64,000 nucleotides of DNA from Heterohyrax brucei (Eukaryota > Chordata > Mammalia > Hyracoidea > Procaviidae): positions 23,347,431 to 23,411,430 of the forward strand of contig CM053146.1 of NCBI GenBank assembly GCA_028571685.1, written 5' to 3'. Of this stretch, positions 57,723 through 64,000 are shown one piece after another. The stretch's first letter is position 1, and each line of letters begins with the position of its first letter. Below the pieces are notes generated by a model. That model searched no databases and was not told the DNA's origin. It saw nothing but the letters and a program-made list of their open reading frames with translations. The translations under genes and the position numbers were made by a program.

Positions 57723-58640
57723 TGGCCACAAGGGAGGGGAGGGATGGAGAGGGCCAGTCATAGATAGCCAATTTGGTTGGGTGAAAGCTGTGATAGCAGA
57801 CAGTAGAAAGAAGATCAACTTAACTGGACTTCAACACTAACTCTTCCAATCTTAACCCAACATTGCAAGGATGGAGTAGCAGAAGCAGGGGTCTAGCGAC
57901 CATGCTCTCAAGGGACATTGAGGCCAATTGGCATAACTACCCTATTGCTAAGAGTCTTCTACACCCCATATTGGTGAGTGGCTTCTGGGGTCTTATAAGC
58001 TAGCAAGCTGCCATCTTAGTTACACCAAATGGTCCCAACTCATGTGGAACAGATGATCACCAAAAGCAACAAAGACAGAAGGAAAAAAGAGCCCAGAAAC
58101 AGAAGGACCCATCTTAATGTGTGACTCTATCAACATGTGACCAGAAGAACCAGATGGTGCCTGGCTATCACGAAAGACAGCCATGATGGGGCACACAATA
58201 TTGAGTCCCAGGGCAACACGAGGGAGAGATGCAGTTCAAGAGCTCCTCTAAAAGACCAAAATTGATGATCTGGTGTCCTGGGTGTTCCTCTGGGAGCATG
58301 GCCCCTATACATGCTGCTGCTGCTGACCACAAAGCATTACTGAGGTCAATTCTTCAGACAAATGGACTGAACTCGGGGACACAATGTGACCATATGGCCT
58401 ATGTACTTCATGGTTCTATGCATGTGTAGGATTTTGTCCTACCGACATCTTAACTAGAAGGCAGAGGTGAGGGTGGAGAGGAGGGGACAGAAAATTGTTA
58501 AGAGCATATGACATATGTAGAATGAAAAGGAGGAGTGTGCTGTCATCGGGCAAGAAGGGCAGTAGGAGCTGCAGATAGTTGGGCATGCAAATTGAATTTG
58601 GATTGTACACTTGCACTTAATCACAATAAAAATTTTTTTT

Positions 58641-59330
58641 CATTTGTGTTTTAAGTGAAAGTTTATAGTTCAATTTCTCATACAAATATTTGTACATACC
58701 TAGGTTCTCTTCCCACCCTGCAACAGCACATTCCTCTCCTCCATCCTGTATTTCCCATGTCCTTTCAACGAACTCCTGTCCCCTTCTGTTTTCTCATCTA
58801 GACCCTGGACAGGAGCCAACCAGTTAGTCTCCCATATGTTCTTAAGCCAAGAAGCACACCCTTCATTTTATGTTTTATAAATAACCACAAAACCCAGTGC
58901 TGTCAAGTCAATTCAGACTCATGGAGACCCTGTAGGGCAGAGTAGAACTTCCTCATAGAGTTTCCAAGGAGCACCTGGCAGACTTGCACGGCCAGCCTTT
59001 TGGTTAGCAGAGGTGGCACTTAACCACTATGCCACCGAGATTTCCTTATGTCTTATATAAGGAAACTGTTTAATTTGGGGGCTAACAGAAATTCCAGAAG
59101 ACCGTGTCTTCTGGGGAACCTTCAGTCTGTCGCATCATCAAGTTTGTTTGTTTTTTTACTAGAGTCTGAGTTCTACACCCTACATTTCTCCTGCTCCATC
59201 TGGGACTCTTCTTAGGGCTTCCTGTAAAGGCAGTTGTTGGTGGTAGCTAGACTCCATCTAGTTCTTCCAATTTCATGTTGGGGTAGTCTCTGGTTTATGT
59301 GGCCCTTTTGGGTCAAGCCTGACTTGATAA
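58641..59330 (-). mobile_element. L1 3' UTR, older subfamily
   Basis: Antisense UTR collinear with 33312-33960: 'agttcaatttctcatacaaa', 'ccatgtcctttcaacgaact' and a later 'gactccatctagttcttcca'. Split by the AfroSINE at 58881. It lies 3' end to 3' end with the L1 at 55375. Confidence 0.7.
58881..59045 (-). mobile_element. AfroSINE
   Basis: Complete. Near-perfect flanking repeats, ttatgttttata at 58868-58879 and ttatgtcttata at 59046-59057. Confidence 0.92.
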
Positions 59331-59479
59331 CCCCTTGCAATAGTAATAACAACAACAAAACGTCTGTGTGAGGCTTAGTATACATGATACATGTGCCAGG
59401 AGGCTTTACACTCTGTCATGTTACTGCAGCACAAAAAGTTCCAGGATACAGTGGCTTAGAGAGTATTCAGCTTTCAAGG

Positions 59480-59695
59480 ATGACACTTTCTGATAATAAT
59501 AAAATCTGAACCAATACTGTTCTTAGTCCATTGTATATCTTAATTCAAGTCTCGTAACATTCTATTGACGAGAAAATTTAAACCCAGAGAGATTATGTGA
59601 TTTGACCAAGTTAAACAGACAGTTAGAGGTGGAGCTGTGGCCAGAATATAGGCAGCTGGCTCCAGAGCCATCACTCTTAGTATGCTGTGTAGAGT
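59480..59695 (-). repeat. MIR SINE
   Basis: Antisense: 'cattctattgacgagaaaat', 'gattatgtgatttgaccaag' and 'ggcagctggctccagagcca'. Confidence 0.65.
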
Positions 59696-59779
59696 CTCCC
59701 TGTACCATTTGTTGCAAACTCAGTATGCAGCGGAACTCCTCTGGACTGGAAGGGTGAATAAGTAGGGAGATGAGGGCTT

Positions 59780-60115
59780 AAATGCAGAATCCTGAGCCCA
59801 CAATAGGTGTGTTGATTCAGTGGGTTAGAAGAAGGTCAAAAATTTGCATTTTTTTAAAAGCTCTTTGTCAGGGATTGAATTGTTACTGCAAAAGATATGT
59901 TGAAATTCTACCCTCTGCATGGATAAATGTGATCTTATTGTGGGAAAACCATTCTTTGCAGATGTAATCAATTAAGTCAAGGCAGTCATATGTCACTGTT
60001 CTTTAGCTTTCCACATTGTGGTATTTTGTTACAGCAGCCTTAGGAGACTAAGCCACTCCCTATGTGATTCTGATGCAGGAGGTCATCAGATCACACTTTT
60101 AAACCTCTGGCCTGA
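59780..60115 (+). mobile_element. MER5A-type hAT, split by an MLT1 fragment
   Basis: The left half 59780-59866 has 'caaaaatttgcattttttta'. The right half 60053-60115 has 'atgtgattctgatgcaggag' and 'tcatcagatcacacttttaa'. Together they follow the MER5A order with the MLT1 in between. Confidence 0.6.
59867..60052 (+). mobile_element. MLT1-type MaLR LTR, internally deleted
   Basis: It starts 'tgtcagggattgaattgtta' and ends 'gtggtattttgttacagcag' then 'ccttaggagactaa'. About 185 bp, less than half the usual length; the middle is missing. Confidence 0.75.
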
Positions 60116-60446
60116 AGTCATTGAAATGAAAGTTGTCAAAGCTAGGAGTGAAGTTAAGGTTCTGCTAAAATTATTCACTTTTTGTAGTGCTCATTTAACC
60201 AGTTGATTACATTCTGCTTCGTATTGTTTCTTAGGGTGAATGCTGCTGGTGTTCTGCTTCATGACACAATGGCCAAGTCTTGGTCTTCTATTTCCTTTGT
60301 ATCACCTACAGCTCCCAGTAAAATGCTGTGCTGCAGTGGCTGTCTCCCGCTGAGTGACTAAAATGAGAGCAAACTAAATAGCCTCTATGAATATACTCTG
60401 AAAGTTACCAAAAACATTAATAACCAACCAAGAAGGCACACAAACA

Positions 60447-60780
60447 TTGTTGTTGTTAGTTACCTTCAAGTCAGCCCCGATTTGTGGCAACCTCATGCAC
60501 AACAGAATGAAATACTGCCTTGTCTGTGCTGTCCCATAATGGCTGCAGATGGACCGCTGTGATTCACGGGGTTTTCACTGGCTGATTTTCAGAAGTGGGT
60601 CACCAGGCCTTTCTTCCTGGTCCATCTTAGTCTGAAAGCTTTGCTGAAACCAGTTCAACATTGTAACAACATACAATCCTCCATGACAGATAGGTGGGCT
60701 GTGAATGAAGTGCATTGGCTAGGCATAGAACTTGGGTCTCCTGCATAGAAGGTGAGAATTATACTGAGCCACCAATGTCC
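60447..60780 (-). mobile_element. tRNA-Gly-headed SINE with RTE-like body
   Basis: The minus-strand head lies at 60711-60778 ('acattggtggctcagtataa'). The body is shared with 3456 and 55043 ('ggttttcactggctgatttt' on plus). The tail has 'ttgttgttgttagttacctt'. The head aligns with tRNA-Gly with small deletions (68 instead of 71 nt). Confidence 0.82.
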
Positions 60781-60901
60781 CTTCGACAAATGCAGTGAAG
60801 AGAAAAATAAGTCTACCGAAAACCCACAACTGGCTGCAGTTGTTTCCACCTTCTAGGGATGTAATCTTATTCACTGTTTTTCAGACATCTATGTGTACAT
60901 G

Positions 60902-61068
60902 GGAAACCCTGGTGGCTTAGTGGTTAAGTGCTACATCTGCTAACCACAAGGTCAGTAGTTCAAATCCACCATGCATGCCTTGGAAACTCTACGGGGCAGT
61001 TCTACTCTGATCTATAGGGTCACTATGAGGTGGAATCAACTTGACAGCAGTGGGTTTGGTTTTGGTTT
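60902..61068 (+). mobile_element. AfroSINE, well preserved
   Basis: The head is 'ggaaaccctggtggcttagt', box A lies within ggcttagtgg, box B is 'agttcaaatccacc' and the tail is 'atgaggtggaatcaacttga' followed by tttggttttggttt. The best-preserved copy in the window and a good reference for the others. Confidence 0.95.
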
Positions 61069-62644
61069 ATGTGTGTGTGAACCATTTGGAAATCTTAAAA
61101 TGTAGATTCTGATTAGATACGTTCAGAGCCTCCTCAGCTCCCAGACGACATGAAGTTGTTGGTTCAGTACTATACCAAGTAGCAAGAGTCTACCTTTCCA
61201 GGGTGGGTGATCCCATGTGAAGGGCTACTCTTAGTATAAGAGATGAAGCTCTCAGGGCATAGTCAGTATGATTGAAGGGGACACACGGAGGGCAGAAGCA
61301 CTCTGCATAAGAATTGGGAGTATTCGTAGTTTAGAGATGCAGCTAAGAGGCAGAGTTTAAATGAGAAGGAAGATGATAACAATGGCCAGTGCTGTTGTAG
61401 GAGCTTTTGTGATTTGAACAAGCCGAGCTATTACACCTCCATGAAGTGTGTACTAATTAATACAACATCATGGCGCATTGGTGGCATAATTGTTTTTCTA
61501 GTTATCGCTGGTCTAAGGCATCACAGGAGGAAGGTTTGCTCATAGGTAGTAATTGTAGCAGATGCGCTCTTAGCTACCACATTGTATTACAGAGACAGCC
61601 TGAGACCAAGTGGGCCTAGAAAGGTACCACGTGTCCTAAGGTTAAGGAAGTCCAGCAGAAAATTTCCAGTGACAGCAATGGCTCTGAAATTTCTAGGAAT
61701 TTGAATTCTCATTCAAGTTTTGGTTGTTTACTGGTCTGGGATGCAGTGCAAATCTTTTCTGTGCCTTGATGCTCAAATCCTCAATAAAACTTGGCTACAC
61801 ATATACAGTTGTATTTCAGCTGCTTTGCAGAATCAAAGGAAAAGAGATTGTGCTCCAAACTGGGTCTATGTACCATGGAACAGGAGGGGAAGTATGAATG
61901 GTGTGAGCATGGAAACTGAGCAGGATGTTACCAACACAGAGAGATATTTCCCAGATGTTAAGAAGACCAGAAATATTGCCAGCAGGAAAAGCTGACTTTC
62001 CCATCCTATACAGAATGGGAATATTTTGCCATCTTTATTTTAATATTGAAGTAAAGATGGTCCTTGAGTTTGAAGAATTTAGAAATTCCTGAGACAGCAA
62101 CCACTTAACAGGTCATACAAGTTACAGGCAACCTGAATGTCCACTTTTAAAAGAGGGATGTAAAGTGCTTTGGGAGAGTTTTGTGTTGTTCTCAGGTAGA
62201 GAGTCCTAGGGTTTCGGGACCTGAGTAGTAGAAGGAAGCTGTTACAGAAAGCTATCATTAAAGGCCGTAGCTTTAAGCAAGTTCCCTGTGGGATTGAACC
62301 AGAGCAGAACATTGTCAGGAAACCACAATACAAATTCCCATGCATATTCTCTGCTTTCAAAGAGAAGCCAGCATTCCTTTGCCCTGCCCTATAGAGAACA
62401 CTATCTCTGCTCCCAGGAGCCTCTCAGCCGGTGAGTCCTCATAGAATCTTAAGTCCTAGTGTGGCATTTGTCCAGAGCCCAGGTAATTTATGGTATCAGG
62501 AACACTTGAGTTTTCTGGGCAGATGAACAGAACTCTGCCAGATTCACTTAGGCTGAGGTGAGTGCCTCTTTGTCTATGTCCCTTCTTTTGTAGGAACGCC
62601 TGGGCGAGCGGTTGCAGCCCTTCTCACCTTTGGACAGTGGATTA
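61069..62644. other. mostly unique sequence, no gene seen
   Basis: A weak MIR trace lies at 61385-61455. The 91-codon plus-strand frame at 61720-61995 and the minus-strand 93-codon frame at 62079-62360 have no recognisable domain. Confidence 0.4.
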
Positions 62645-62820
62645 CAGCTTTCAAAAGCTTTTCACCTGTAGCAATTTATTTTATTCTCACAGCAGACACG
62701 AAACACAGGTTGAACAGGTACTCTTATTTACGTTTCACAGATGGAGAGATCAGGCTCAAAGAGGTTAAGGAATTTGCCAAAGGTACACAGCCACAGAATT
62801 CTTAAGCTAGCAGATAGGTT
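62645..62820 (-). repeat. MIR SINE
   Basis: Antisense order: 'acctgtagcaatttatttta', 'cgtttcacagatggagagat' and 'ggaatttgccaaaggtacac'. Confidence 0.75.
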
Positions 62821-63189
62821 GTTATGCTGAAAGTTCTTATTTCCAACCTATGTCTTATTTGTTGAGTAACTGTCGAGCTCTTGCCAAGAAACTTTGAACT
62901 TTTCTAGAGCACAAACCACCTTCTTTTTCATTAGAACCATCCATCAAATCTTCCAGGTCTATACACGGAAGGTGCCCAATGAGTGCCCAAAGAGGTAGAC
63001 ATTAATTGAATGTCTACCTTCCCAGAGTTCAGTTTCCCAGTGCCATTTGCTCACTGTAACATGTCCAAACTGTGCAATGTGCTGGGTGCCTTCTCTAAGC
63101 TCTATCAGTGATGTGTCCTGATCATCACTTGAGCCTTCCTTTTAAGGGAGGCAAAGGAGTGAGGTGGGCAAGTATCGCTTGGCAATTAC
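62821..63189. other. unique sequence, no gene seen
   Basis: Nothing recognised. Confidence 0.35.
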
Positions 63190-63604
63190 AACATTTGTTT
63201 CTCTCAAAGTACTTGTTTAGTGGATGCTACAGGCCATGCTCCGTACTCAGCTTTGAGAATAGGAACAAACTACATAGAAAGAACTCTCACGCTTATGGAG
63301 CTCACAGTCTGCAGGGAGTGAAGGAGACAATACACAATAATTTTATATCACTCTGGTGGCATGATGATTTTTTGTTTTTTAAAAAAAGGATAATGCAGTG
63401 AGAAAAAGCAACATGGATATGTGAGTTCCTTTAGGGGTCAGAAGTCTGCTCTGAGGAGGTAGTTTTAAACCGCAATTGGGAAAAATGAGTTTGCTGGAGT
63501 GGGGAGGAAGAGTATTAGGTAGAAGGAACAGCTTATACAACACACTGAGGTAGGAAAGATCTTGGTTAAATTAAAAAAAACTACATGTTTGCAGGAAGGT
63601 AATT

Positions 63605-63670
<66 letters not shown>

Positions 63671-63780
63671 AAGGCAGTTAAAAGACGGGACTGAAGAAGT
63701 TGACAGGGGCCAGATAGCGCAGGGTCTTCAGGATAAAACCCACTGAAGGACTTTAAATGGAGAAAAGCTTTCTCTTCACT
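63190..63780 (+). repeat. L2 LINE 3'-region fragment, interrupted by a TG repeat
   Basis: 'tatggagctcacagtctgca' is followed by 'gtagaaggaacagcttatac' and, beyond the TG repeat, 'ggggccagatagcgcagggt', 'cttcaggataaaaccc'. This is L2 order on both sides. Confidence 0.62.
63604..63668. repeat. (TG)n microsatellite, about 30 units
   Basis: One ga interruption near the start (gtgtgagtgtg), otherwise uninterrupted. Likely length-variable. Confidence 0.97.
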
Positions 63781-64000
63781 ATCTGCCTGCCAGTTTGTAG
63801 TACTATGGTAGCTTTTGTGTCGCTGCAGTGCTGAAAGCTATACCACCAGTATTTTAAAGGACAGCAGAATCATCCATGGTGGACAGGTGTCAGTGAATTT
63901 CTCCACTAAAACAAACTTCCTAGTTTGTCCTGCAGATCAGTTTCCAAAAATTAGCCAATAGAAACTCTACGGATCACAACAAAATATTGCTTGATACAGT
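63781..64000 (+). mobile_element. RTE 5' end, continues past the window
   Basis: 'gtagtactatggtagctttt', 'gctgaaagctataccaccag', 'ggtggacaggtgtcagtgaa' and 'acaaaatattgcttgataca' match the RTE 5' end at 205-400. It may be a full RTE or an internally deleted derivative. Confidence 0.85.

Larger units (their letters stand above)
55375..58640 (+). mobile_element. L1 3' half (ORF2 from RT onward, full 3' UTR)
   Basis: 5'-truncated in the reverse transcriptase of ORF2. It runs through the thumb, the C-terminal domain and a long 3' UTR to 'acttaatcacaataaaaatt' and a T/A-rich end at about 58640. The UTR contains the 'cattgaggccaattggcata' and 'ctggggtcttataagctagc' blocks, as the minus-strand L1 at 15565 does. 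It contains one short SINE-tail insertion at 55639-55688. Confidence 0.9.

Noticed and set aside
7420..61068. Dispersed ~165-bp repeats as a CRISPR array or satellite
   Set aside because: Copies are irregularly spaced, occur on both strands, have tRNA-type heads, and several have target-site duplications. They are SINEs in a mammalian genome.

Overview
This window looks like mammalian nuclear DNA from an afrotherian, most likely an elephant. The strongest reason is its repeats: about 25 full or partial copies of the tRNA-derived AfroSINE family, a BovB/RTE-type LINE whose 3' end resembles the AfroSINE tail, and L1 elements whose 3' UTRs match what I remember of elephant L1. Old shared mammalian repeats (MIR, L2, MER5A, MLT1) are also present. 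Manatee or hyrax cannot be excluded without a search. I found no complete protein-coding gene, no functional RNA gene, no operon and no CRISPR array. The window reads as intergenic or intronic sequence. One short stretch on the minus strand (21515-21695) looks like a possible coding exon.

Layout. 0-5.4 kb: a full-length but scrambled RTE insertion (181-3119) with target-site duplications and a 309-bp internal inverted duplication, then a tRNA-Gly-headed SINE, an RTE 3' end and an internally deleted RTE derivative. 5.4-13.9 kb: mostly unique sequence with MIR and L2 fossils, AfroSINEs and a mariner whose two ends are both copies of its 3' end (8689-9261). 13.9-17.3 kb: MaLR-like LTR pieces, an RTE 3' end and a minus-strand L1 3' half. 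17.3-23.3 kb: unique sequence, SINEs, the candidate exon, and an LTR carrying a tRNA-Asp/AfroSINE chimera (21948-22229). 23.3-26.8 kb: a minus-strand L1 that keeps ORF1, a fragment of ORF2 and the 3' UTR. 26.8-46.7 kb: unique sequence with scattered SINEs, MIR, L2, a solo LTR (37606-38127) and a hAT remnant. 46.7-53.7 kb: an ancient plus-strand L1 interrupted by younger L1 3' ends and SINEs, then a separate L1 3' end. 53.7-59.3 kb: MER5A, a tRNA-Gly SINE, a plus-strand L1 3' half and an older antisense L1 3' UTR. 59.3-64 kb: MER5A with a nested MLT1, SINEs, MIR, an L2 split by a TG repeat, and an RTE 5' end running off the window.

How the parts relate. RTE supplies the reverse transcriptase and the 3' tail that the SINEs imitate. 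The tRNA-Gly SINE goes further: its body is made from both ends of RTE. No new host gene system was seen. The items most worth a second look are structural: the tRNA-Asp/AfroSINE chimera, the fold-back mariner, the RTE inverted duplication, the internally deleted L1, the tail-only SINE scraps and the candidate exon. All family names come from remembered consensus sequences, not from a database search.
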